In this document: piece after piece, positions 1 through 7,161 of the stretch | Layout: each line of letters opens with the position of its first letter | How positions within the stretch are numbered: position 1 is the first letter of the stretch | DNA from: a virus | Reading direction: 5' to 3' (one strand) | Virus record (IMG/VR): IMGVR_UViG_3300027782_000361 | Coordinates: 1-23,785 of that record | Length of the DNA: 23,785 nt | The notes under the pieces: generated by a model | Told to the model about the DNA's origin: nothing | Database searches by the model: none | The model's input: only the letters and a program-made list of their open reading frames with translations | Made by a program: the position numbers and the translations under genes

Positions 1-301
1 AACTGCCTTCAGATTGTTTGATAACTATAATATTATTAAAAGTTGATATACCTACTGGAAGATAAGGAATACCCATATCCTGCAAAATACCACTTGAACC
101 AACTTCTGTAATATGAGTATGTACTGGATTTGCAGGAGAACTTGCAACACTTACAGTTGTTGGAATTGTAATGCTTCCATTAATTGTAATACTTGAACTT
201 CCAAGAGATACTGGAAATGGGTTAGCATAAGTAACTAATGATGTTCCAGCACCTGTAAGAACTACGGATTGTGCTGGTTGTGGAAGAGGATTATAAGACA
301 T
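1..301 (-). CDS. Beta-rich virion structural protein, N-terminal 100 residues (cut by window edge)
   Basis: Translating from the ATG at 299-301 gives 100 codons without a stop to the left edge. The sequence begins MSYNPLPQPAQSVVLTGAG, continues with beta-prone Ser/Thr/Val/Ile segments (SSSITINGSITIP, TTVSVASSPANPV) and has HTHITEVG and STFNNIIVIK blocks. No catalytic or membrane motif is visible. The start is one base past the stop of the 297 aa gene, so the two are probably co-translated and may be partners, for example a fibre or head-decoration pair. That partnership is inference. The C-terminal part outside the window is needed to name it. Confidence 0.65.
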   Translation of the reverse strand, partial: MSYNPLPQPAQSVVLTGAGTSLVTYANPFPVSLGSSSITINGSITIPTTVSVASSPANPVHTHITEVGSSGILQDMGIPYLPVGISTFNNIIVIKQSEGS

Positions 302-302
302 A

Positions 303-1196
303 TTAGATTAAGAACCAATTAGAACCATTGTAAAAATAAGTAAAACTTTGATGATTGATAGTCATAATAACTGAACTATCATTCTCTACACTTGTTCCAG
401 CACCTGCCTGGACTGTTATATTGTATGTAGCAATCTTATTACCCTCGTCTTTTACGATTAACTTCTTACCATAAGAAGGAATTTGGGGTAATACAATTGT
501 TACTGGAACATTTGCATTTACACCAATATAATCGTCAACATTTGATGCCTGATAGTAAGTGGTAATACCAGAGATATTTACAATTGTTGTGCCACCAACA
601 TCATTTGGATCAACAAACTCTGCTTGATTTGTTGTGGAATTCCATTGTAAAAATTTATTATTATAAGCACCAGAATTAGTTGCGATGCCTACAATATCAT
701 CCAAGTATCTTAATCTGGTTTCTCCTCCTCCACCAACTGTTGATAGTTGTTGTTGAATACGAGAAAGGAAAGTGCTGTAATGCTTTTGTAAATCATCAAG
801 TGTTGCGAACTTTTGATCCAGTGGAGTTAATGGATCATTTTGTTGCTTAACATCACTTGGTTCGGCAAGAAGTCCTAATGATTTTTCAATCAGTTCCTCT
901 TTGGGTTCTTCCTTATGGTCTTCCAATACCTCAAGAACTTCATCCAAAGACTCTTCAATTACATCCTCAATAATTTGTTCTTGTTCCTTGGTTGTCTCTG
1001 AATACAACCATTTCTCAAAGGCTTTAACAGTTTTTTGTTCTTGTACCTTTTTCTTTTTAGTTTCCTTCTTTAGATTAGCAAATTCTCCAAAAAGAGAATC
1101 TAATCCCAAGTCTCCGACTACGGAATCAAATTCTTCTTTTTTCTTTTTCTTATCTTCTGCCAATAATTTAAAGAAATCATTCAAGTCTTGAGACAT
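303..1196 (-). CDS. Virion protein with charged helical N terminus and fibre-like beta C terminus (297 aa)
   Basis: 297 residues in three parts. Residues 1-115 are highly charged and helical (DLNDFFKLLAEDKKKKKEE, then KKETKKKK, then an acidic stretch of about 70-105), probably coiled coil. Residues about 120-155 are a helix ending in a GGGGE linker (155-159), followed by a short block RLRYLDDIVGI and KFLQWNSTTNQ. Residues 213-297 form a beta domain (YYIGVN-like DDYIGVN, PVTIVLPQIP, KKLIVKDEGN, FTYFYNGSNWFLI) of the kind found at ends of many phage fibre and head-fibre proteins. N-terminal anchoring with an exposed beta tip is inferred. The gene starts one base after the 553 aa gene's stop. 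Confidence 0.75.
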   Translation of the reverse strand: MSQDLNDFFKLLAEDKKKKKEEFDSVVGDLGLDSLFGEFANLKKETKKKKVQEQKTVKAFEKWLYSETTKEQEQIIEDVIEESLDEVLEVLEDHKEEPKEELIEKSLGLLAEPSDVKQQNDPLTPLDQKFATLDDLQKHYSTFLSRIQQQLSTVGGGGETRLRYLDDIVGIATNSGAYNNKFLQWNSTTNQAEFVDPNDVGGTTIVNISGITTYYQASNVDDYIGVNANVPVTIVLPQIPSYGKKLIVKDEGNKIATYNITVQAGAGTSVENDSSVIMTINHQSFTYFYNGSNWFLI

Positions 1197-1197
1197 A

Positions 1198-2859
1198 CTA
1201 ACAATTCCACTTTCTTAATGATTTATTGATTCTTGAATTAGGATCATTCGCAGTTTTTGCCGATGTGAGTTTCTTTTTCATTCCACTCATACGGGAACAA
1301 AAAGACTTTCTGCGATTTGCTGATTTTGATCCTTTTTTTAATTCTGATGGTTTAGTTGTAACCGCAAGTGATAGGTTTGATCCAGGATTCTCTTTGCGGT
1401 AAGAAGCAATCCCTTTTTTGTTTAGACCACCCTCAGAATTCTTTCCCTCTTTTCTTTGCCAAGCAGGTGATGCTTCTGTCATAAATTTCGCAAATGTTTT
1501 TGGAGTATATGAGTTTGCAAGTGGAAGTGATGGCCCGGAGAGTTTTCCCAAAGCAACCTTCTTTTCATTAGGATTGCTAGTTCCTGTAGCAAGATTTCTA
1601 ATTTTTGCTTGCTTCTGTGCTGCTTTATGTCCACCACCAATTTCAAAACTTAATTGTTCTGGAACGCAATTTGGAACAGTTTTTTTACCTTTTTTCTTCA
1701 TACCCTCTTGCTTATAACCATCCCAGCAATCTTCTGATTTTGTCCCCCAATTTGCGGCACCAACTTTACGGCACTTAACAAGTGCTCCAGATGCATATGC
1801 ACTAGGCCAAACATCATATCTAGACTTTACTTTACTGTAGCAGGCATCTTTTTTGCCACTACCCTTTCCCGGTTTATCCTTTACTTCTTGGATATTAATT
1901 TCTTCGGTTCTTACATTCGTTGGTTTTGCTCCACCAGATTTTTGTGGTTGATTTGGATCCAAACGATTTTTTCTAATTCTTGCTTTTTCTTCTTCTTCGG
2001 GTGAAAGATTTGCTGCCATTTTTGAACTACCACATTTTGGTGTAGAAGTTTGTCCTTCTTGACGGGCACAAGGTTCTCCTGCAAATTTTCCACCAAGTTG
2101 AACCCACCCTTTTTTTCCTGTGGATGATTTTGATTTTCCAAACCAATCACGAAGACCTTGATCACCAGACTTTGCTTCCTTTACAAGACGGTCTGCTTTG
2201 ATGATATCAATAATCTGAACAAAAGTATTACCGTTTGCATCTTCAATCGTTACATCCTCATTAACTTTACTTTCTCCACCATCAATATAATCTGCCGCAG
2301 TATCAATATAATCTGCTGCCTTTGTAATCTTTGACTGAACCCAAGCTTCAATATTACCTTCACCCTTCATTTTTTTCTTTAGTCTTCTAGCAGCATTCAT
2401 AATCGTGCTAAGTTCGGATCGAGCCATTGAATACTCGTAGTCCTTCTCCTCATTTGCGGGATGAGGTCTATTGGGATCATATTTCATTTGATTTTGAGTT
2501 AGCATTTCTTGGGGTCTTGTATACTTGCTCCACATATCTGGGCCATACTTGCAATCTTCTTGGGATTCTTCCTTTCTACAAAGACCACAATATCTCATTT
2601 CCGACTTTTGTTCCTTTACATCCTTAAACTTTTTATGTTCCCTCTTTGCATCTGCTTCCATTTTCTTTAGACGAGTATAATAGTCTGGAATTTCATCTAA
2701 ATGCTGTAATGCAATCTCAACAGCAAGTTTTTGATTTTTTGTGTGCTCGTGTTCAATAGGAGCACCCATATCAAGTTGCTTCTGAATATCGGAGACATCC
2801 ATACGATGTTTCTTTGCAATCTGCTCTACAGTTTTATATGGTTTCAGCTGCTCTTTCAT
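1198..2859 (-). CDS. Basic multi-module cysteine-containing phage protein (553 aa), function unknown
   Basis: 553 Lys-rich residues forming a chain of separate modules. Residues 1-80 resemble DUF5661 (GAPIEHEH, AVEIALQHLDEIPDYYTRL). A compact cysteine cluster CGLCRK...DC follows (C91, C94, C103). Residues 141-194 form a helical block (YSMARSEL, GNIEAWVQSKITKAADYID). Residues 235-313 hold WFGKSK...GWVQLGGKF with C264 and C276, ending DPNQPQKSGGAKP (DUF5872-like from memory). Residues 338-400 hold DACYSKVKSRYDVWPSAYAS with C340, C363, C378 and C398. Residues 465-553 hold AWQRKEGK...ANRRKSFCSRM with C521 and C553 (DUF6321-like from memory). These modules are familiar from phage and giant-virus proteins, but I know of no proven function. 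The basic charge suggests nucleic acid or head contact, by inference. The ATG is 12 bases after the gp16 stop. Confidence 0.8.
   Translation of the reverse strand: MKEQLKPYKTVEQIAKKHRMDVSDIQKQLDMGAPIEHEHTKNQKLAVEIALQHLDEIPDYYTRLKKMEADAKREHKKFKDVKEQKSEMRYCGLCRKEESQEDCKYGPDMWSKYTRPQEMLTQNQMKYDPNRPHPANEEKDYEYSMARSELSTIMNAARRLKKKMKGEGNIEAWVQSKITKAADYIDTAADYIDGGESKVNEDVTIEDANGNTFVQIIDIIKADRLVKEAKSGDQGLRDWFGKSKSSTGKKGWVQLGGKFAGEPCARQEGQTSTPKCGSSKMAANLSPEEEEKARIRKNRLDPNQPQKSGGAKPTNVRTEEINIQEVKDKPGKGSGKKDACYSKVKSRYDVWPSAYASGALVKCRKVGAANWGTKSEDCWDGYKQEGMKKKGKKTVPNCVPEQLSFEIGGGHKAAQKQAKIRNLATGTSNPNEKKVALGKLSGPSLPLANSYTPKTFAKFMTEASPAWQRKEGKNSEGGLNKKGIASYRKENPGSNLSLAVTTKPSELKKGSKSANRRKSFCSRMSGMKKKLTSAKTANDPNSRINKSLRKWNC
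2281..2319 (-). repeat. 21-bp in-frame tandem duplication (AADYIDx twice)
   Basis: Plus-strand positions 2281-2298 and 2302-2319 are identical at 17 of 18 bases and lie 21 bp apart. They encode AADYIDT followed by AADYIDG at residues 181-194 of the 553 aa protein. I recall the doubled motif in homologues, so the protein repeat is probably conserved, although the near-identity of the DNA copies is notable. Confidence 0.8.
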
Positions 2860-2871
2860 TATTCGTAAAGA

Positions 2872-3294
2872 CTAATCTTTACTATTTAGAAAACCTTGTT
2901 TGAGTATTTTTGAAAGTTCTGATGTTGACCCAACAAACAAAGCATTATTGGTCACACTGCTAGGTGATTTTACAGTATCTTCTTCGACATCTTTCAATTT
3001 CTTCTGCAAGTCAATTAACTTATCAGTTGTATCTGCAACACTCTTAATTAATTGACCGGCAACCTCATATGCTCTTGGAGAACCACCTTCTCCTGCAAGT
3101 TCCATAATTCCGTTGATTGCCTCTTGACCCTTCTCAATTAATGAATATAGATTTGCTCTTGTATATTCATAGTCTTTTCTAATATCATCGGGTTTTGATG
3201 GTACAATATCAATCTTTTCTACAGATTTCTCTACTTCAACTATACTGCTCTCGATATTGAGTGCTTTATCAATATCTTCATAATTATTGTTCAT
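2872..3294 (-). CDS. 16: Small terminase subunit gp16
   Basis: 140 residues (T4 gp16 has 164). The central region matches the T4-type small terminase: DIRKDYEYTRANLYSLIEKG near residues 37-57, then INGIMELA, PRAYEVAGQLIKSVADTTDKL near 73-94, and LQKKLKDVEED. These helices form the coiled-coil core that assembles into a ring and regulates the large terminase gp17 during headful packaging. The C terminus (SSVTNNALFVGSTSEL) also fits the family. The gene follows gp15 by six bases. gp17 does not follow directly here. Ribosome site weak. Confidence 0.92.
   Translation of the reverse strand: MNNNYEDIDKALNIESSIVEVEKSVEKIDIVPSKPDDIRKDYEYTRANLYSLIEKGQEAINGIMELAGEGGSPRAYEVAGQLIKSVADTTDKLIDLQKKLKDVEEDTVKSPSSVTNNALFVGSTSELSKILKQGFLNSKD
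2883..2890 (-). promoter_or_regulatory. Weak late-promoter-like octamer (TCTAAATA)
   Basis: The minus strand reads TCTAAATA, one mismatch from TATAAATA, 23 bases before the ATG of the 553 aa gene and inside the last codons of gp16. The spacing is suitable for a late promoter. In AT-rich DNA one-mismatch copies are expected by chance, so this is only a candidate. Confidence 0.2.
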
Positions 3295-3300
3295 AAGTCA

Positions 3301-4098
3301 TCAAATATCAGTCTGTTGTGTTGGACTATAAGTCTTGGAATCATTAAAGAACTCCCAATTCTCATTGAATCCGAAGTCATCATCTGGTACAGCATTAATA
3401 GGATCTGGAGTTACAGTATATCTCATTTCACGTTTAGCAGTTGTAGTATCAGTACTGGAATACATATCAACCTGAACCTTACGGATGAGACCGTCTGTAG
3501 TATTTGCAATAGGACCAAACAGATATGTTTTTGCCGTAAATTGTAAAGTATATATTAAGGATCTTCTTGTGGAAAAATCTCCCTCATAATCATCTTGAAA
3601 TGATACTGAGTCTAAAACAATTGGAATATCTCTCTTTTCTCCAATAGAATCAATTAGATCTACTGTTAAGTTAAATGATGGTTGAAAATATGGAAGAATT
3701 TGTTCGACAATCTGTAAGGCATCGTCATTTAATTTTGTAAGAATATTAAGTTCAAATCCAATGTTGTATGGAACAGGCATAAAAACCTTCTTTAGATTTG
3801 TTCCGTCAGATGCCTTAAAAGTTTGAGTAACTCCTGCCTTTCTTGTTGAATCATATTGAATAGAAGTCATCTCAAATGACATTCTGGGCAATGTCATTGC
3901 AATTGGTTTATTTAATTCTGGTTGCTGCTCAATTCTTGCCAAAAACTTCTGCACTGGTCCATATGCCAGTGGAACCCTCATATCACTGATTACACTATCA
4001 TTGGAATTTTGATGTTGAATGTGAATTTCGTTAAAGACTGTTCCAAAAGCAATAATTGTCTTTCTTATAATTTGATGGTAGTAATAAGTTCCTAACAT
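3301..4098 (-). CDS. 15: Tail sheath stabilizer and completion protein gp15
   Basis: 265 residues, close to T4 gp15 (272 aa). Diagnostic blocks are 'MLGTYYYHQIIRKTIIAFGTVFN' (split here by position: residues 1-22), 'VPLAYGPVQKFLARIEQ' near 43-58, 'TLPRMSFEM' near 70, 'PVPYNIGFEL' near 108 and 'RRSLIYTLQFTAKTYLFGP' near 180-198. In T4, gp15 forms a hexamer at the top of the finished tail, stabilises the contracted or extended sheath and joins the tail to the neck. The gene starts within the gp14 stop (TAATG) and is followed six bases later by gp16. No insertion modules are seen here, unlike gp14. Confidence 0.93.
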   Translation of the reverse strand: MLGTYYYHQIIRKTIIAFGTVFNEIHIQHQNSNDSVISDMRVPLAYGPVQKFLARIEQQPELNKPIAMTLPRMSFEMTSIQYDSTRKAGVTQTFKASDGTNLKKVFMPVPYNIGFELNILTKLNDDALQIVEQILPYFQPSFNLTVDLIDSIGEKRDIPIVLDSVSFQDDYEGDFSTRRSLIYTLQFTAKTYLFGPIANTTDGLIRKVQVDMYSSTDTTTAKREMRYTVTPDPINAVPDDDFGFNENWEFFNDSKTYSPTQQTDI

Positions 4099-5477
4099 TA
4101 ATAGTTACCAAATGGATTTGATTCTGAGAAATCTACAATAAGATCTGCTTCTGTTTCGATTTCATCATTTTCTTCATATTTATCATGTAATGAAGTCATA
4201 TTGTGTGTTTTAACCGAATATCTTGCCGAAGAAGCGGATCCTACAACTAGTTCTCCAGGATAGAATTGTCCATTATTGATCGATATTTCTAAAATATTAG
4301 TATCTTTATCCCAAGATTTAACTCTTGCAACAGTTCCTGATGTAGATCCAACTACTTCTTCATTAAAAATAAAATTGCCAGTGCCAGAAATAATCGGAGG
4401 AGCACCTAATGTAATTGTCGGTGCTACAGTAAATCCTGCTCCAGCATTTGAAACATATATTTTAGAAATATTTGTACCTTGAAGAGTTGCAAATGCGGAA
4501 GCTGCAATTCCAGGTCCGGTTGTTGGAGCACTGATTGAAATGGTGGGTGGATTCACGTATCCAGATCCACTATTCCCAATACTAATAACTCTTATACCAT
4601 TATATGCAGTCTGTATTCCACAGGTTGCAGCTGCTCCAGATCCACCTCCTCCACTGATCACAATTGATGGTGCAATAGAATATCCAGCACCAGCATTTGT
4701 TAAAACTATATCTCTAATAGAATAAACACCACCAACACTAGTAGTAATAGCAACAGCACTCGCATTTATACCTCCTGCCGGAGCAGTTGATATTGCAACA
4801 ATCGGAGTCGAAGTATATCCAGAACCATCATTAGTTAAATATATTTTTTGAACATATCCGGTGGATAATACAGATGATGCAGTTGCAGTAGAACCCATCG
4901 ATACCAACTCTAAAGATGTAATGTATCCCTGATCCTGTATTGTCTGATCAACTTCGTCAAGAGTTGTATCAAGAACTTCATCTTCATATTCGAAGAGTTC
5001 ACATTTTAATTCATAAACATAAGTTTTACCCAACTGGTAGAATGGTTGCTCGTGCTCGACAAATTTAATTTCAAATAGTCTTCTACCTAAAGGAAAATAA
5101 ACAATATCACCTTCTCTTGGACGAGATGCCAGTACAATCTCATCATCATCCATTGCCACTAAGAATGGTGATATGAAATCCTCAAATCTTTCTTTTGAAA
5201 CAATTAAAGTAAGTTCATCCTTTAAACTCATTCCAAACTTTGTTAAAATATCTCCAGATCCACTATATCCCTCATAGTTTGCAACATATGCTTCAAGGGC
5301 AAAATTATCATCAAATTTTGACGAGGTTACTTCTTTTATTATAGTTTCTTTTCTTACAAATTTTCTTGGAATATAAGTGACTTCAACTCCATATATTTTC
5401 AATTGCTCATTTATGAGTTCTTGAATTAATCTTTGTTCGTTTGCTGAACCTTGTAGAAAAAAGGGATTAAGTGCCAT
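4098..5477 (-). CDS. 14: Neck protein gp14 with a large repeat insertion
   Basis: 459 residues against 256 in T4 gp14. Residues 1 to about 188 match the marine gp14 core (MALNPFFLQGS, VTYIPRKF, SRPREGDIVYFPLGRRLFEI near 118-137). Residues about 430-459 (HDKYEENDEIETEADLIVDF..NPFGNY) match its usual C-terminal tail. Between them lie four GxGY/F modules (key residues at 218-221, 263-266, 304-307 and 346-349; spacing 45, 41 and 42), then a pair of FxxGExVxG-type modules at about 370-382 and 404-416. gp14 works with gp13 to close the portal neck after packaging. The insertion probably forms an exposed beta domain on the neck. This is inferred, not seen. The stop overlaps the gp15 ATG by one base. 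Confidence 0.92.
   Translation of the reverse strand: MALNPFFLQGSANEQRLIQELINEQLKIYGVEVTYIPRKFVRKETIIKEVTSSKFDDNFALEAYVANYEGYSGSGDILTKFGMSLKDELTLIVSKERFEDFISPFLVAMDDDEIVLASRPREGDIVYFPLGRRLFEIKFVEHEQPFYQLGKTYVYELKCELFEYEDEVLDTTLDEVDQTIQDQGYITSLELVSMGSTATASSVLSTGYVQKIYLTNDGSGYTSTPIVAISTAPAGGINASAVAITTSVGGVYSIRDIVLTNAGAGYSIAPSIVISGGGGSGAAATCGIQTAYNGIRVISIGNSGSGYVNPPTISISAPTTGPGIAASAFATLQGTNISKIYVSNAGAGFTVAPTITLGAPPIISGTGNFIFNEEVVGSTSGTVARVKSWDKDTNILEISINNGQFYPGELVVGSASSARYSVKTHNMTSLHDKYEENDEIETEADLIVDFSESNPFGNY
4398..4856 (-). repeat. Four tandem GxGY/F beta modules in gp14
   Basis: This segment encodes residues about 208-360 of gp14 as four diverged modules of 41-45 residues. Each has the pattern I-x-x-I-x-(L/V)-(T/S)-N-x-G-x-G-(Y/F)-x-x-x-P-x-I-x-(I/L)-S/G followed by a Gly/Ala-rich turn. 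Adjacent DNA copies are clearly diverged, so the array is not freshly amplified. Related modules occur in gp8 and in both giant proteins of the window. Confidence 0.8.
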
Positions 5478-5479
5478 AA

Positions 5480-6322
5480 TTATCCAATAAAGTCATAAGG
5501 TGGTAGTTCATATTCAAGTGACATTCTCTGCTTAATATCTTCCAATTCCTTTTCAGCATCTTCATATATTTCTCTACCATTCAATTCAACTCCACCAGGA
5601 AGTTTGACACCCCTAAATTTAATTAAATTTTGTCCCCACTGCTTTTTGATTAATGCAGTAAGGTATTTTTTAATAAAACTATCGTTATAAACATTCGTAA
5701 ATTGGTTTGGATCAAGTATTCTATAGCAATCAATGACAATATATTGATCTGTTTTTTGTGATGCCCAATCAAGATCCAAATATAATCTATTTTGCCTTTT
5801 ATTAAATCTAAGTTGTTTATCTGTAGTCAATAGAAAATCAATATCTTCGAGATATGATTTAACCATAGCATATTGTAAAAGTTCAACTGAGTTAAAATAA
5901 TATAAATCATTTAAAAACAACTGATATTTGATACTAAACATTCCACCAGAAATGGAACTAGTATCGAATTTAAATATTTTTTCAATACCTATAACTGAAT
6001 CTGGTATTTGGATATAATTTGAAGTTTCATAAAAATTATATGTTACAGTGCCAATACCAGTAACATTTGATGTTGCTGTAGTTGTGGTTACTCCTACACC
6101 ATTTGTATTTCTACCTCTACCCCTATCAAGATCTGCTTGAGTAATTTTATATTTCAAATACATTCTCTCAACGCCATCAAAATGCCTCTCTTGAAAGTAC
6201 TGAAGGGCATCATCGACTAAATCATCTATCTGGTCATCATCAACGTTAATCTCTAATACAGGGGCACCTAGGCGTCTTAGACAATAATCTATTAGTCCTT
6301 GTCTACTTGCTGGTTTTGCCAT
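5480..6322 (-). CDS. 13: Neck protein gp13
   Basis: 280 residues, close to T4 gp13 (309 aa). The N terminus carries the family signature: SRQGLIDYCLRRLGAPVL (residues about 6-23), an acidic 'NVDDDQIDDLVDDALQYF' helix, then 'RHFDGVERMYLKYKI' near 45-60. Later blocks typical of marine gp13 include 'DLYYFNSVELLQYAMVKSYLE' split around residue 150 and 'IDCYRILDP' near 200. In T4, gp13 and gp14 form the neck complex that closes the filled head and offers the joining surface for the tail. The gene sits immediately before gp14 with a two-base gap, as in T4 and cyanophages. It has a strong Shine-Dalgarno. Confidence 0.93.
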   Translation of the reverse strand: MAKPASRQGLIDYCLRRLGAPVLEINVDDDQIDDLVDDALQYFQERHFDGVERMYLKYKITQADLDRGRGRNTNGVGVTTTTATSNVTGIGTVTYNFYETSNYIQIPDSVIGIEKIFKFDTSSISGGMFSIKYQLFLNDLYYFNSVELLQYAMVKSYLEDIDFLLTTDKQLRFNKRQNRLYLDLDWASQKTDQYIVIDCYRILDPNQFTNVYNDSFIKKYLTALIKKQWGQNLIKFRGVKLPGGVELNGREIYEDAEKELEDIKQRMSLEYELPPYDFIG

Positions 6323-6783
6323 TAGTATGATCCTCCATCTATTACACTGGACCAGGTTGGTATTCCAGAATTGTTCGTTGTAAGTATATAGTTTGTATAA
6401 TTAATTGCAGAACTGGTTGATCCAGTAGAGACCATAAGACCAGAAGAATTGAAATATGCAACTCCTCCAGTATTATATTGTCCATAATAGAAAGCACCAG
6501 AAACAGTTGCAATTCCCGTTATATTTGCATTTCTGGCAGTAAATTCATCAAATCTTAAATCATCTTTTATATAAAGGTTTCCACCAATATAAACATCATT
6601 TCTAAAAGTTGCTATTCCAACAAATGTCGATAACCCACTCACATAAACCTGAGAGGCATTGACATTTCCACCAATTACATTTATTGCATTTACCGCATTT
6701 TCGGAAAATGCATTCCCACCAGAAACACTAGCAAGTATTTTTACTGAATTTTGTTGACCAACTCTTACCTTTATGTCAGACAT
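6322..6783 (-). CDS. Tail-fibre-like virion structural protein (153 aa)
   Basis: 153 residues. The N terminus MSDIKVRVGQQNSVKIL is a block I associate with small structural proteins of marine T4-like phages. The rest is made of short beta repeats of the fibre type (GLSTFVGIATF, NDVYIGGNLYIKDDL, NITGIATVSG), resembling the shaft repeats of phage fibres, and probably forms a trimeric beta structure. It sits between the baseplate proteins and gp13, where T4 has gp11, gp12 and wac (fibritin). It could therefore be a short fibre or whisker analogue, but I see no sequence similarity to fibritin. A GGGAGGGAG ribosome site precedes the ATG, and the stop overlaps the gp13 ATG by one base. Confidence 0.7.
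   Translation of the reverse strand: MSDIKVRVGQQNSVKILASVSGGNAFSENAVNAINVIGGNVNASQVYVSGLSTFVGIATFRNDVYIGGNLYIKDDLRFDEFTARNANITGIATVSGAFYYGQYNTGGVAYFNSSGLMVSTGSTSSAINYTNYILTTNNSGIPTWSSVIDGGSY
6331..6336 (-). promoter_or_regulatory. Strong ribosome binding site for gp13
   Basis: The minus strand reads GGAGGA with an 8-base spacer to the gp13 ATG at 6322. It is located in the final codons of the preceding gene. Confidence 0.75.
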
Positions 6784-7127
6784 TATCGAGTAACTCCCTC
6801 CCTTACGAGAACCATTCCTTCAACTACTCGTGTTTTAACTCCATAACTATCATTAAGTACTATATCATACACATATCTTCCTGGTTTCAGTGACGATGTA
6901 TTTTGTGAAGATAATGTTAAATATATTTGACCTAAAGTTGGTGGATTAGTTATTGAAGTGCCAAAACTTACCGAAGTTGAACTACCCGACCATTTTCTAA
7001 ATTGAGCATTAACAGCATATCCTGTTAAATTTAATGCAGAATTGTTGTCAGTACCTTCCAAGGTAAAAGACTGTGAAAAATCTGCACCAGAATTTATTAC
7101 TAGATTAGTGACATATACTGCTGCCAT
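6783..7127 (-). CDS. Small beta-rich virion structural protein (114 aa)
   Basis: 114 residues, beta-rich throughout. It has an N-terminal block 'VINSGADFSQSFTLEG', a central 'LNLTGYAVNAQFRKW' block and a C-terminal 'KPGRYVYDIVLND' followed by 'VEGMVLVREGVTR'. This arrangement (DLTGY-like, GxYxYDI, then a terminal VxPGVTR-like end) is shared by many small tailed-phage structural proteins near tail-fibre or baseplate genes, including the N-terminal domain type seen in BppU-like proteins. A role as a small attachment or baseplate protein is inferred. It is separated from the upstream 56 aa gene by 34 bases. Its stop overlaps the next ATG by one base (TAATG), which suggests coupled translation. 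Confidence 0.7.
   Translation of the reverse strand: MAAVYVTNLVINSGADFSQSFTLEGTDNNSALNLTGYAVNAQFRKWSGSSTSVSFGTSITNPPTLGQIYLTLSSQNTSSLKPGRYVYDIVLNDSYGVKTRVVEGMVLVREGVTR
6794..6802 (-). promoter_or_regulatory. Strong ribosome binding site for the 153 aa gene
   Basis: The minus strand reads GGGAGGGAG, with a 10-base spacer to the ATG at 6783. It lies within the last codons of the 114 aa gene, as expected for translational coupling. Confidence 0.7.
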
Positions 7128-7152
7128 TTAACCATATTTAAGATCTACTTTC

Positions 7153-7160
7153 TATTTATG
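7153..7160 (-). promoter_or_regulatory. Possible late promoter (CATAAATA, one mismatch)
   Basis: This is in the longest gene-free stretch of the window (7128-7161, 34 bp). The minus strand reads CATAAATA, one base from the T4 late octamer TATAAATA, ending 25 bases before the ATG of the 114 aa gene. Position and spacing are suitable for a late promoter serving the 114 aa gene through gp16. The evidence is the motif only. Confidence 0.35.
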
Positions 7161-7161
7161 T

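Noticed and set aside
901-1191. Plus-strand open frame opposite the 297 aa gene (96 aa, Ser/Phe-rich)
   Set aside because: It is the mirror of Lys/Glu-rich codons on the minus strand, has no ribosome site and no recognisable protein features.
1911-2165. 84-residue minus-strand frame inside the 553 aa gene
   Set aside because: It is a different frame of a gene with clear conserved modules, and its composition (Lys, Gln, Asn) is that of an out-of-frame reading of an AT-rich Lys-rich gene.
4398-4856. CRISPR-like or satellite array
   Set aside because: The periodicity is in protein sequence only. DNA copies are diverged, in frame and without conserved direct repeats.
7128-7161. Rho-independent terminator in the 34-bp gap
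   Set aside because: No GC-rich stem followed by a T run is present. The gap is AT-rich without a stable hairpin.
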